DNA of 64,000 nucleotides, taken from Colwellia sp. PAMC 21821. Lineage in GTDB: Bacteria; Pseudomonadota; Gammaproteobacteria; Enterobacterales; Alteromonadaceae. Made by a program: the position numbers and the translations under genes. The number at the start of each line of letters is the position of its first letter. The first letter of the stretch is position 1. The notes beneath the pieces are model-generated. The model was given only the letters and a program-made list of their open reading frames with translations, did not search any database and was not told where the DNA came from. Of this stretch, positions 45,446 through 53,769 are shown in pieces. Location of the stretch: positions 3,720,001 to 3,784,000 of the forward strand of contig NZ_CP014943.1 in the NCBI RefSeq assembly GCF_002077175.1, written 5' to 3'.

Positions 45446-46363
45446 TTGGCTAATAGACTCCCGCCACTTAATGCTTTAAGGGCTTTTGAAGCATCGGCAA
45501 GGCAGTTGAGTTTTACGCGGGCAGCTGAAGAGTTATTCGTCACTCAAGCTGCCATCAGTCATCAAATAAAAGCTTTGGAAGATAATTTAGGCATAAAATT
45601 ATTTATGCGTAAAAATAGATCTTTGTTACTGACAGAAGAAGGTCAGTCATACTATCTCGATATTAAAGATGTTTTTAATGCGTTGCATGATGCTACCGAA
45701 AGACTGTTAGCTCGCGGTGAAAAAGGCGCTATAACGGTAAGCTTGCAACCCAGCTTCGCCATTCAGTGGCTAGTGCCTAGGTTAAACACCTTCAGCTTAT
45801 TACACCCAGATATTGATGTGCGTATTAAAGCGGTAGATCAACCTGAAAATTCGCTTACTGAAGATGTAGATTTAGCCATATATTATGGTAGAGGTCGCTG
45901 GAAAGGCATTCATGCAGAGCAGTTACATACCGAATATTTGATCCCCGTTTGTTCTCCGCTATTATTAGCAGGTAATAAGCCCTTAGATAAAATTGAAGAC
46001 TTAGCAAATCATACGCTGTTGCATGATACATCAAGAAGAGACTGGAAAAGATGGTTTAAGCATGTTGACGTCAGGGGAGGGAATGTCAATCATGGGCCAA
46101 TTTTTAGTCACTCTGCTATGGTGTTACAAGCAGCTATTCATGGACAAGGCGTAGCGCTCGCCCATAGTGTATTAGCTAAACCTGACATTGATAGTGGTCG
46201 ATTGGTTTGTCCATTCAAAGACGTTTTAATCAGCAAAAACTCTTACTACATTGTTTGTCGAGAGCAGCAACTTGAATTAGGTAAAATAGCTGCGTTTCGA
46301 GAATGGGTATTACAAACTGTGGCTGACGAGCAAACAATTATTGATGAAGGGCAGGTAGTGTGA
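45446..46363 (+). CDS. gcvA: LysR-family regulator GcvA
   Basis: 305 residues from TTG 45446 (MANRLPPLNALRAFEASARQLSFTRAAEELFVTQAAISHQIK, given in pieces). N-terminal winged HTH with AAEELFVTQAAISHQIKALE and C-terminal effector domain (VSLQPSFAIQWLVPRL, LLHDTSRRDWKRWF). The wording is that of GcvA, activator of glycine cleavage. It precedes DUF423 and rlmM as in E. coli, with one hydrolase gene interposed. Its stop overlaps the next gene's GTG. Confidence 0.9.
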   Translation: MANRLPPLNALRAFEASARQLSFTRAAEELFVTQAAISHQIKALEDNLGIKLFMRKNRSLLLTEEGQSYYLDIKDVFNALHDATERLLARGEKGAITVSLQPSFAIQWLVPRLNTFSLLHPDIDVRIKAVDQPENSLTEDVDLAIYYGRGRWKGIHAEQLHTEYLIPVCSPLLLAGNKPLDKIEDLANHTLLHDTSRRDWKRWFKHVDVRGGNVNHGPIFSHSAMVLQAAIHGQGVALAHSVLAKPDIDSGRLVCPFKDVLISKNSYYIVCREQQLELGKIAAFREWVLQTVADEQTIIDEGQVV

Positions 46364-47061
46364 GCAACAACAAATCTATTGAAACTAATGAGTTAACAGC
46401 AAATAACGAGATAAATATTAGCAGCGAACTAACTGTCGCAGAAGATGCGAAAGCATTAGTCATATTTGCTCATGGTGCTGGTGCAGATATGCATCATCAA
46501 TACATAGAGGAACTTGTTCAGTTGATGAATGCTCAACAATTGAACGTCTTGCGCTTTAACTTTCCATTCATGGATAAGCGAAAACTTGACGGTAAAAGGA
46601 GGCCGCCTGATAGAATGCCCGCGTTAGTTGCTTGCTATCAGTCAATCCTTGCCAATATAACGACGACACTACCGATATATATTGCTGGGAAGTCTATGGG
46701 GGGAAGAGTAGCTGCCATATTGGCTGGAGATAAAGACTTGATGAAAGCTCATCTAATTCGTGGTGTTATTTGTTTAGGTTACCCGTTTCATCCGGTAAAA
46801 AAACCAGAGAAACTGCGTTTAGTGCCTCTGCAAGAAACTCAGCTGCCGGTGTTGATACTTCAAGGTCAAAGAGATGCACTCGGCAGTGAAATAGAAATAA
46901 ATGAATATGAAGTATCTACCTACTGCCAGTTACATTTTTTTAATGATGGTGATCATGATTTAAAGCCACGGGTAAAATCTGGCTATAACTTAAAACAACA
47001 TCAAAGTACTGCGGTGAATACAATGAGGCGTTTTATCGATGAAATTAATAACTGTTGCTAA
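46360..47061 (+). CDS. KANL3/Tex30-type alpha/beta-hydrolase
   Basis: 233 residues from GTG 46360, overlapping the gcvA stop as GTGTGA. A polar N-terminal tail of about 25 residues. The hydrolase core starts ALVIFAHGAGADMHHQYIEEL; nucleophile Ser in IAGKSMGGRVAA (about 105-116), Asp in LQGQRDALG, His in NDGDHDLKP. Arg/Lys-rich stretch KRKLDGKRRPPDRMP is typical of this family. Substrate unknown. Its 3' end overlaps the DUF423 gene by 23 bp. Confidence 0.82.
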   Translation: MSNNKSIETNELTANNEINISSELTVAEDAKALVIFAHGAGADMHHQYIEELVQLMNAQQLNVLRFNFPFMDKRKLDGKRRPPDRMPALVACYQSILANITTTLPIYIAGKSMGGRVAAILAGDKDLMKAHLIRGVICLGYPFHPVKKPEKLRLVPLQETQLPVLILQGQRDALGSEIEINEYEVSTYCQLHFFNDGDHDLKPRVKSGYNLKQHQSTAVNTMRRFIDEINNCC

Positions 47062-47440
47062 ACTACTGATGATATTTGTTGGTATCAGTGGTTGTTTTTC
47101 TGTATTATTCGGCGCTTGGTTAGCCCACGGTGGACAATCTCTACCTTTGGCGTCACAAGAACGACTAATGACAGCATTAACGTATCAATTTTTTCATACG
47201 TTAGCGCTTATGCTAACCATTATCTTATATAGGCTTCATTCCAAAGCTATGTTATTGATAGCAGGCATCTTGTTTGCCCTTGGCATCGTATTTTTTAGTG
47301 GTAGTTTGTATATCAAAACTTTATTCGATGTGTTGAGTATTGGGAAGTTGGCGCCCTCAGGCGGCCTGTCATTTGCACTTGCATGGCTATTGGTTGGATT
47401 TGCAGGTACTAAAATGTTTGATCAAAAGTTAGGTAATTAA
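47039..47440 (+). CDS. DUF423 membrane protein (YgdD-like)
   Basis: 133 residues, four membrane helices. Family pattern: GISGCFSVLFGAWLAHGG, YQFFHTLALM, LFALGIVFFSGSLYIKTL and APSGGLSFALAWLLV. Function unknown. It lies between the gcvA group and rlmM, as ygdD does in E. coli. Confidence 0.9.
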   Translation: MKLITVAKLLMIFVGISGCFSVLFGAWLAHGGQSLPLASQERLMTALTYQFFHTLALMLTIILYRLHSKAMLLIAGILFALGIVFFSGSLYIKTLFDVLSIGKLAPSGGLSFALAWLLVGFAGTKMFDQKLGN

Positions 47441-47445
47441 TCGTA

Positions 47446-48531
47446 ATGACTGCAATAGTTTTATATTGTCGCCCCGGATTTGAAAAAGAATGTGGCGCAG
47501 AAATTCAAGAAAAGGCCTCATGGAATGAAGTTTATGGCTATTTAGAGCTAAGTAAAAACCAGGGTGTGGTTTATTTTCATTTAAATAAGCCGGAAGAGGG
47601 CGAGGCCTTAATGGAAAAAATTCCATTACGTCGACTTATTTTTGCTCGCCAATGGTTTGTTACTGTAACGGAAAAAATTGACTTACCGGACTACAATCGT
47701 GTTGAAGCTATTTTAGAAGCACTAAGCACCGATTGGCAATATGCTGATTTACGCATGGAAACACCTGACACCAACGACGGAAAAGAATTGTCGAAGTTTT
47801 GTCGGAAATTAGCGGTTCCATTGCGACAAGCACTGAGAAAAGAAAAAATACTCACCGAGAAAGGTAATAAAGATGGTGCGGTTTTACACGCGTTATTTTT
47901 ATCGGGCAAAGAAGTTATATTTGGCTTTTCACTGGCGCGAAACACTTCACCGCACGTTATGGGTATTCCACGTTTAAAATTTCCTAATGCTGCGCCAAGT
48001 CGTTCAACATTGAAACTCGATGAAGCTTTTTTATATTTTATTCCTAAAGAAGAATGGGATAAACGTTTAACATCAGGTATGAATGCTGTTGATCTAGGCG
48101 CTGCACCGGGTGGTTGGACTTATCAGTTAGTGCGTCGTGGCATGATGGTAACGTCAATTGATAATGGACCAATGGCTGAGTCATTAATGCAAACAGGGCA
48201 AGTAAAGCATCGCACTATGGATGGCTTTAAATATGTGCCGCAAAAGAAGAACGTTTACTGGCTTGTATGCGACATGATTGAAAAGCCACAGCGCGTAGCA
48301 AAACTGATGAGCGAGTGGTTATTAAAAGGGCTATGCGAAGAAGCAATTTTTAACTTGAAACTGCCAATGAAAGGTCGTTATCAGCAAGTTAATGACGATT
48401 TACAAACCATGAAAGATGCATTTTCTCTGCACAACGTTAAGTACGAATTGTTTGCTAAACATTTATATTATGACCGCGAAGAAATAACGGTTCATGCAAG
48501 ACTACTTTCACCTCCTCCTACAGATATTTAA
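47446..48531 (+). CDS. rlmM: 23S rRNA C2498 2'-O-ribose methyltransferase
   Basis: 361 residues. N-terminal RFLD/THUMP part begins AIVLYCRPGFEKECGAEIQ. The Rossmann domain has the SAM motif VDLGAAPGGWTYQLVRRG (about 223-240), WLVCDMIEKPQRVAKLM and NLKLPMKGRY with the catalytic Lys, finishing KHLYYDREEITVHA. Methylates C2498 before 50S assembly. Starts 5 nt after the DUF423 stop. Confidence 0.96.
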   Translation: MTAIVLYCRPGFEKECGAEIQEKASWNEVYGYLELSKNQGVVYFHLNKPEEGEALMEKIPLRRLIFARQWFVTVTEKIDLPDYNRVEAILEALSTDWQYADLRMETPDTNDGKELSKFCRKLAVPLRQALRKEKILTEKGNKDGAVLHALFLSGKEVIFGFSLARNTSPHVMGIPRLKFPNAAPSRSTLKLDEAFLYFIPKEEWDKRLTSGMNAVDLGAAPGGWTYQLVRRGMMVTSIDNGPMAESLMQTGQVKHRTMDGFKYVPQKKNVYWLVCDMIEKPQRVAKLMSEWLLKGLCEEAIFNLKLPMKGRYQQVNDDLQTMKDAFSLHNVKYELFAKHLYYDREEITVHARLLSPPPTDI

Positions 48532-48558
48532 GCTATATTTTAGTAAAAATAATCTGAA

Positions 48559-48595
48559 TAAACGCCCTGGATTTTTATAAAGTTCGGGGCGTTTT
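48559..48595 (+). terminator. rlmM terminator
   Basis: AAACGCCCTG .. CGGGGCGTTT with a loop of about 15 nt, followed by TATT; 28 bp after rlmM. Confidence 0.75.
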
Positions 48596-48598
48596 ATT

Positions 48599-48680
48599 AT
48601 GTACCAAGTTGATTAACTAGCTGCTCATTTTTAAGGGGTAAAATGAAAAAATAGAACACTTAATTAATCAAATTGGTATA
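48599..48680. repeat. MITE-like element, short copy
   Basis: About 82 bp. Left end GTACCAAGTTGATTAACTAG and right end TTAATTAATCAAATTGGTAT are inverted repeats. It equals the two ends of the copy at 3282-3443 joined directly (TAAAATGA-AAAAATAGAACAC), so the middle of the long copy is missing here. Lies immediately downstream of the rlmM terminator. Confidence 0.75.
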
Positions 48681-48726
48681 AAAAGTCTGGAACTCTTTAA
48701 ATATCATCACCCATCGTTATCGCTTT

Positions 48727-49557
48727 CTAAGCTTTAAAGTGCATTCGATTATCCTGCCCATTTCTTTGTCTAAAAACTAGCTGGCTTACCATAAAAAATA
48801 GTAATGAGAAGGTCATTATTGTTAGTGACTTTGGTTCACTAACCGTTACAGCATTAGACACGCCTTGAATGAATACATTTTGAAATGCGATAGCTTCATT
48901 ATCGCTATTGGTTTTAGCTTTCAGTTCAATTGTTAACAAGTTTCCAGCGTCTAAAATTGACGAAGAAAATGCGGTAAATTGATTGCTGAGTAATATTGAG
49001 TTTACTGTCATCGGATCGTTAAGGGTTTCTAAGCTATTATCTTCTAAGCGATAGCTTTGCACAGTGTTTACATCACTTACGCCTTGAAAAAGGCTCGAGA
49101 ATGGATTGCTGTCGATACTATAGCGCCATTCGAACTTATCACTAGTTTCAAAATCGCCCATGGCAGCCATATCAATTGAAAACATTATTGCTGTTAGGTT
49201 GCTAATATCTACTTGCCATGTAGCTACAGCATCATCGCTAGGATTGTTTTGATTTACGGTATCCACAACGCCAAAAAATGCTTGTGTATTGGTACGAGTA
49301 ATAACGCCTAAACTATCAGTGGTTGCTATGCCACTGTTATCTAACAACGCGTTAGGTATATTCAAATCGATATTTCGTTGATAAATTTGAAAGCCGTCTG
49401 CATTACTTGAAAAAGCATCTGTAAATGGATTGACGTAGCTAATGTGTGGTGAAGCGTTTGGGGTTAGTAAGTCATAATTTATGAGTGAAGCATTACTATT
49501 ACTCACAAATAAAAAAGTGAGTATTATGGCTGAAATTTTTAATTGAAATTGATTCAT
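48727..49557 (-). CDS. secreted protein with PEP-CTERM-like sorting tail
   Basis: 276 residues from ATG 49557, supported by AAGGA 7 nt upstream; the frame extends 22 codons further back without a ribosome site. N-terminal signal peptide (MNQFQLKISAIILTFLFVSNSNA). Beta-rich mature domain with no Cys. The C-terminus is tripartite: VSEPKSL, hydrophobic TIMTFSLLFFMVSQLVF and basic RQRNGQDNR. This matches the PEP-CTERM pattern with SEP in place of PEP, which is processed by exosortase in exopolysaccharide-producing species. No exosortase is in the window. Substrate or role unknown. Confidence 0.75.
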   Translation of the reverse strand: MNQFQLKISAIILTFLFVSNSNASLINYDLLTPNASPHISYVNPFTDAFSSNADGFQIYQRNIDLNIPNALLDNSGIATTDSLGVITRTNTQAFFGVVDTVNQNNPSDDAVATWQVDISNLTAIMFSIDMAAMGDFETSDKFEWRYSIDSNPFSSLFQGVSDVNTVQSYRLEDNSLETLNDPMTVNSILLSNQFTAFSSSILDAGNLLTIELKAKTNSDNEAIAFQNVFIQGVSNAVTVSEPKSLTIMTFSLLFFMVSQLVFRQRNGQDNRMHFKA

Positions 49558-49939
49558 AACAAAGTCCTTTTGTTTTAACCTGTTTGTGTGGATTCCTCTA
49601 AGATGTTTTCGCTTGAAATACAAAAGCGAGTAATTAACAGCATTAAATATAACGTCTTTAGATATAACTATTTAAAATATAACTACTTTCATCCTTGGAG
49701 CAGTTTAATATTGCAGTTTATATAGGACTATTTTTAACAAACAGTCTATAAAACTTTACATAGTATAGTGACGGTTTAAATAAATGCGAATTCAGTTTAT
49801 TCACATTTTAACTGTATTTGGATTATTGTATGTTTTAGGGAAGCATCTAGACGCAATATACTCAGAAAACTAATTTACCCATATTTAGGCATGATTTACT
49901 CATGTTTAGGTATAGTTTAGGTATAGTTTAGGCATAAAA
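49558..49939. other. intergenic stretch
   Basis: AT-rich, no gene seen. Near 49868-49935 short direct repeats of the type TTTAGG(T/C)AT(A/G) occur five times (TTTAGGCATGATTTACTCATG, TTTAGGTATAG twice, and so on, as separate words). Promoter of the PEP-CTERM-like gene is presumably at the left end. Confidence 0.4.
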
Positions 49940-49963
49940 AAACCAAGCAACAAGGCTTGGTTT
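49940..49963 (-). terminator. terminator of the isocitrate dehydrogenase gene
   Basis: Arms AAACCAAGC / GCTTGGTTT with loop AACAAG; on the minus strand it is followed by TTTT. It lies 38 bp after the stop at 50002. Confidence 0.9.
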
Positions 49964-50001
49964 ATTGATTTAACTGCTTGATATTTAGAAGTTAAATGTT
50001 T

Positions 50002-51009
50002 TTATAGACGCTCTAATACCGCTTGTGTGAAGTCTGAAGTACCATGTGTACCACCTAAATCACGTGTCGTGCGATCGCCTGATTCGATAACTTCAGTGAT
50101 AGCGCGACGAATATTATCGGCTTTATCTGCCATGCCTAAATATTCTAGCATTTGTATAGCGGCTAAAATAACTGACGTTGGGTTTGCCAAGTTTTTACCT
50201 GCAATGTCGGGTGCACTACCATGAACAGCTTCAAATATTGCACAGCCATTACCAATGTTAGCGCCAGGTGCCATTCCTAGACCACCAACTAAACCAGCAC
50301 ATAGATCTGATAATATATCGCCAAATAGGTTAGTAGTAACAATGACATCGAACTGCTCTGGGTTCATTACTAATTGCATACAACAGTTATCTACGATCAT
50401 TTCTGTTGATTCAATTTGTGGATAACGTGCAGCGACTTCACGGGCCACTTTAAGAAATAGACCTGATGTTGATTTTAGGATGTTAGCTTTATGAACAGCA
50501 GTAACTTTCTTACGACCTTCTTTTATAGCGGTTTCGTAAGCAAAAGTAACAATGCGTTCCGCACCTTCGCGGGTTACAAGGCTCATTGCTTCTGCATGAT
50601 TGCCATCTTCTGAAACGGTTTGGCCAAGACCTGAGTACATACCTTCTGTATTTTCACGAATGGTAATGATATCAATGTTTTCGTAACGGGCTTTTGTGCC
50701 TTTAAATGACAATACAGGACGAACATTTGCATACAGTTGAAAGTGCTTACGTAATGTCACGTTAATTGAAGTAAAACCATCACCTACTGGCGTTGTTAAT
50801 GGGCCTTTAAGCGCTATTTTATTTTTTTCAATCAGCGCTAAGGTAGACTCTGGTACTAAATCGCCATGATTCTCTAATGCTGTTAAGCCAGCGTCAGCAT
50901 ACTCATATTCAAAATTACAGCCCGCTTTATCAAGTACTTGGATCGTTGCATCTATAATATCTGGACCAATACCGTCACCTGGTATCACTGTTATGATTTG
51001 TTTTGCCAT
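50002..51009 (-). CDS. NAD-type isocitrate dehydrogenase (beta-decarboxylating dehydrogenase)
   Basis: 335 residues. ITVIPGDGIGPDIIDATIQVL at the start, substrate Arg residues in SINVTLRKHFQLYANVRPV, ENTEGMYSG, catalytic Tyr and Lys (AVHKANILKSTSGLF), and the metal/cofactor segment NLFGDILSDLCAGLVGGLGMAPGANIG followed by EAVHGSAPDIAG. S-x-N near residue 83 (TSINVTLRK) favours isocitrate over isopropylmalate or tartrate. The short form resembles the NAD-dependent enzyme, distinct from E. coli-type NADP Icd. Feeds the citric-acid cycle. An IS66 element sits 185 bp upstream of its start, within or close to its promoter region. Confidence 0.9.
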   Translation of the reverse strand: MAKQIITVIPGDGIGPDIIDATIQVLDKAGCNFEYEYADAGLTALENHGDLVPESTLALIEKNKIALKGPLTTPVGDGFTSINVTLRKHFQLYANVRPVLSFKGTKARYENIDIITIRENTEGMYSGLGQTVSEDGNHAEAMSLVTREGAERIVTFAYETAIKEGRKKVTAVHKANILKSTSGLFLKVAREVAARYPQIESTEMIVDNCCMQLVMNPEQFDVIVTTNLFGDILSDLCAGLVGGLGMAPGANIGNGCAIFEAVHGSAPDIAGKNLANPTSVILAAIQMLEYLGMADKADNIRRAITEVIESGDRTTRDLGGTHGTSDFTQAVLERL

Positions 51010-51277
51010 TGTTACATTACCTTTTGAGTATTACTTTTTTAGTGATGAGAATCGAGTGTAGTAGTACATATAAGACTACTGCCAACGGGTATAATTGATA
51101 TGGCAGTTTTTATATCGACTCAACTGTGTTAATGCCTGTAATTATAGCAACTAATCGAAACAGTTAGTAAGTATTAACATTAAACTTTAGTCTTATTTAT
51201 GGTGAGCGTCGGCTAATGAACACCTTGAATTTAAATCGTACTCAGGTTTGCATTATATTTATATTCTTCTAGTATTG

Positions 51278-51406
51278 TTGGTGTTGGCAACAACACCAAG
51301 CAGGATGCTGGGTTATGGATACTTCAGGATGAAGTGCGGTGGCATGGAGCCACTACAAGGACGAATAAAACAGGGAGTGTTGATCATGGATGATTTCCTC
51401 TGTTTT
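51278..51406 (+). ncRNA. CsrB/RsmY-like GGA-hairpin RNA inside the IS66 element
   Basis: On the + strand: stem 1 TTGGTGTTG-GCAA-CAACACCAA (51278-51299); stem 2 AGC-AGGAT-GCT (51299-51309); stem 3 ACTTC-AGGAT-GAAGT (51321-51335); stem 4 GTGGC-ATGGA-GCCAC (51339-51353); single-stranded AAGGAC (51357-51362); and a terminator-like stem AAAACAG-GGA .. TCC-T-CTG-TTTT (51367-51406) whose loop contains ATC-ATGGAT-GAT. Seven GGA words occur in 88 nt, three of them in the loops of perfect short stems. CsrA/RsmA binds exactly such loops (A-n-GGA), and ACTTCAGGATGAAGT occurs, from memory, in E. coli CsrB. The AT-rich upstream has TTTGCA-N17-TAGTAT as a weak promoter candidate. No protein is credible here. 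Transcription and binding are inference. Confidence 0.7.
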
Positions 51407-51422
51407 CCCCCACAAACTTTCT

Positions 51423-52937
51423 CTACACTTTATTAAGTTTTACGTTCCAAGGTAATAATGCGTTAATGTCGAGTGTTGAGTTGGTTAATTGCTCAAGGCA
51501 ATGCATGAGATAATCAAACGGGACTAAATCATTCGCTTTTGCTGTTTCTATCATCGAGTAAAGCATCGCACTGGTGTTTGCGCCATTCGCGGTGTTTGAG
51601 AATAACCAGTTTTTTCGACCAATCACAAACGGTTTCACGGCACGCTCTGCACGGTTATTGTCGATACTTAGCTCACCATTTTCAATATAACGACTGAGTT
51701 TATGGCGTTGATTTTTACAGTATTGAATAGCCTTACCTAAGGCTGTTTTGGGTGGCACGTTGGCTTTTTCTAACCATTGATAAAACTGTACGAGTATAGG
51801 CTTAGCTTTTTCCTGGCGCTGTTGATACTTTTCCTGCGCCGTTTTATCTTTTATTTGTGTTTCTAATCGATACAGCTTTTGAATATGGCTCAGCGCCATA
51901 TTCGCCTTACCTGTTTTTCCTTTTGGTTGTGCGATGTCTGCTTCTTTAAATTTTCGACGCGCGTGTGCCCAACACCCCGCGAGGGTTGCTTGCGTTTTTT
52001 CATAACCCGCATAGCCATCCACTTGCAAATAGCCCGTATATCCATTGAGATAATCAACCGGACATTGCCCCGCACGACTAGATTGATAATCAAAAAGCAC
52101 AATATTAGGCACATCACTGTGCACAGGCGTATCACTGCCCGTGCAGTAGAGCCACATATAGCACTTAGCTTTATCTTCATTAATCACGTTAAGCGTGGTT
52201 TCATCCGCTTGAATAACATATTGCTGTAAGAGCGTTTTCTTTAACTGTTCATAAAGCGGCTTAAATAGTTCGCTGCATTTCATCATCCACTCGCTCATCG
52301 TCTGCCGGCTTAATGCAATACCGTATTGCTTAAACAAGCTTTCTTGGCGATAAAGCGGCAATGCATATTGATATTTACTGGTGATGATTTGACTTAACAA
52401 TGACGGCGTTGCAAACCCTTTAGGTATTGGGCTGAGAGGGACACGTGCACTTTTAACGTGCGTGCTAACACCTTCTTTTTCACATGTTCGACAACTGTAT
52501 TTGAGTCGTACATGCTCAATCACTTTAACTTTTGCCGGAATAAACTCAAGCTTCTCACTGCGCGATTCACCCATAGGATGCAATGACTCACCACAGCAGT
52601 CACAGGTCTTTTCTGTGTCGCTTAAATCATGAATTATAATTTCACGCTCAAGCGTTTTAGGGAGCTTTTGTCTCACCGGTTTTTTCTTAACAACTGCAGG
52701 GGTTGACTCAACCGTTGCTAAAACCTCATCAAGGACGACTTCGACTTCATTAAACAAATCACCTTGTGCAGGATGACCTTCACTTCGCACACCAAAGCGT
52801 TGCTGTTGAGCAAGGCGGAACTGCTCCTCCAGAAACTGCAATCTCGCGGCCTGGTTAGCTGATTGCTTACGCTCAGCCAACAGCATCGCTTTGAGCTGTT
52901 CAATGTTATTGGGTAAGGATTGCGCGTCATCATTCAT
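51423..52937 (-). CDS. tnpC: IS66-family transposase TnpC
   Basis: 504 residues. N-terminal coiled coil (about 5-50), zinc-binding CDCCGESLHPMG and CRTCEKEGV (about 110-160), then the DDE domain: Asp in VIQADETTLNV, Asp in YLQVDGYAGYEKT, Glu in IDNNRAERAVKPFVIGRKNWLFSN, given in pieces. C-terminal HMxxLL-like tail ending LNALLPWNVKLNKV. Full length for the family, so probably active. Downstream, on the opposite strand, lies the GGA-hairpin RNA; its terminal stem is bidirectional and could also terminate tnpC. Confidence 0.95.
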   Translation of the reverse strand: MNDDAQSLPNNIEQLKAMLLAERKQSANQAARLQFLEEQFRLAQQQRFGVRSEGHPAQGDLFNEVEVVLDEVLATVESTPAVVKKKPVRQKLPKTLEREIIIHDLSDTEKTCDCCGESLHPMGESRSEKLEFIPAKVKVIEHVRLKYSCRTCEKEGVSTHVKSARVPLSPIPKGFATPSLLSQIITSKYQYALPLYRQESLFKQYGIALSRQTMSEWMMKCSELFKPLYEQLKKTLLQQYVIQADETTLNVINEDKAKCYMWLYCTGSDTPVHSDVPNIVLFDYQSSRAGQCPVDYLNGYTGYLQVDGYAGYEKTQATLAGCWAHARRKFKEADIAQPKGKTGKANMALSHIQKLYRLETQIKDKTAQEKYQQRQEKAKPILVQFYQWLEKANVPPKTALGKAIQYCKNQRHKLSRYIENGELSIDNNRAERAVKPFVIGRKNWLFSNTANGANTSAMLYSMIETAKANDLVPFDYLMHCLEQLTNSTLDINALLPWNVKLNKV

Positions 52938-53023
52938 GGACTTATTTTATCAATAAATCACACTAACTTGTTGGCTTTATTAAGATTATTTCGTGATCAA
53001 TAAATGCTGCTTATGATCACATG

Positions 53024-53374
53024 TTATAAGGCAACCGTGTCATAACGAATAGCTTGATGTCCCAGCACATCAAAGCCGTTAAACAGCCAATGCAATTGCT
53101 GCTCAGATAAATCAAGTGATGTTGAAGTAAGTTTATTGGGCCATTTAAACTTGTCTTTTTCAAGCCGTTTATACCACAAAGCAAAACCGGTTTTATCCCA
53201 ATACAACACCTTAAGTTTATCTCGCCCTTTATTGCAAAACACAAAGACGCTGCCGGTTAGCGGTGATACTTGCATTTGTTGTTCAACAATCATGACTAAG
53301 CCATTGATAGATTTTCTAAAATCAACGACGTTACGATAAAGATAGACCTCTGGCACATCAACAAACATTTTCAT
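53024..53374 (-). CDS. tnpB: IS66 accessory protein TnpB (Orf2)
   Basis: 116 residues. The hallmark wording of IS66 Orf2 is present: VYLYRNVVDFRKSINGLVMIVEQQM, GSVFVFCNKGRDKLKVLYWDKTGFALWYKRLEKDKF, split here by a few residues, and WLFNGFDVLGHQAIRYD. Needed with TnpC for IS66 movement; its biochemical role is not settled. Its start overlaps the stop of the upstream 103-codon gene by 4 nt, and tnpC follows 86 bp downstream. Confidence 0.95.
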   Translation of the reverse strand: MKMFVDVPEVYLYRNVVDFRKSINGLVMIVEQQMQVSPLTGSVFVFCNKGRDKLKVLYWDKTGFALWYKRLEKDKFKWPNKLTSTSLDLSEQQLHWLFNGFDVLGHQAIRYDTVAL

Positions 53375-53682
53375 TGGGATAACCCGCTAAGTAACTTATC
53401 CATAATGGCCTGTGATGTACTACAAAGTAGCGGTAAATCAGCAAGTGGCATGATGAGTTTTATGTTTTGCATGAGCTGATTTATCAGCTGTATCGTGTGA
53501 AGGGAAATAATGTGGCCTTGGATGACGCTGCCTTCATCACGTTGTGTGAGGTCCATTTCGCTGTGCGTACAAAGGGATGCCTGATGTAAGTAAGTCAAGC
53601 GATTACATGGCGGTTTAGCTAAACCAAAGGTGTTTGTTTTATCAACGGGGTACTGGCAATCATTAAATACTTTGTGTGTCAT
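53371..53682 (-). CDS. first gene of the IS66 element, unrecognised (in the place of tnpA)
   Basis: 103 residues, preceded by GGAGTAACTT on the minus strand. It occupies the place of tnpA and overlaps tnpB by 4 nt. The usual IS66 TnpA is a basic helix-turn-helix protein; here I see no such motif. It contains Cys and Pro-rich words (CQYPVDKTNTFGLAKPPCNR, LPLLCSTSQAIMDKLLSGL) and a helical middle (LHTIQLINQLMQNIKLI). It may be a different accessory protein of a marine IS66 subgroup. The frame is intact. Confidence 0.65.
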   Translation of the reverse strand: MTHKVFNDCQYPVDKTNTFGLAKPPCNRLTYLHQASLCTHSEMDLTQRDEGSVIQGHIISLHTIQLINQLMQNIKLIMPLADLPLLCSTSQAIMDKLLSGLSQ

Positions 53683-53769
53683 AAGTTACTCCAAAATTAA
53701 ATTGAAACAACTGTAAGGTGAAAAGCGACTAAATATAATGTGCTATTGGGCAGACGCTCACTATTTATG

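Larger units (their letters stand above)
51202..53761 (-). mobile_element. intact IS66-family insertion sequence with 8-bp target duplication
   Basis: 2560 bp. The left end reads GTGAGCGTCGGCTAATGAAC; the right end, read inward on the minus strand, GTGAGCGTCTGCCCAATAGC. Both are preceded by the same 8 bp TATTTATG (51194-51201 and 53762-53769), the duplication length typical of IS66. Gene order on the minus strand: a 103-codon gene, tnpB, tnpC, each frame intact. About 220 bp between the left end and the tnpC stop are non-coding and carry a CsrB-like hairpin array on the + strand. Recent insertion is likely given the exact duplication. Confidence 0.93.

Noticed and set aside
51248..51436. 62-codon + strand frame overlapping the IS66 left region
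   Set aside because: It starts with TTG without a ribosome site, and its sequence is explained by the chain of GGA hairpins and the end of tnpC; composition is not protein-like.
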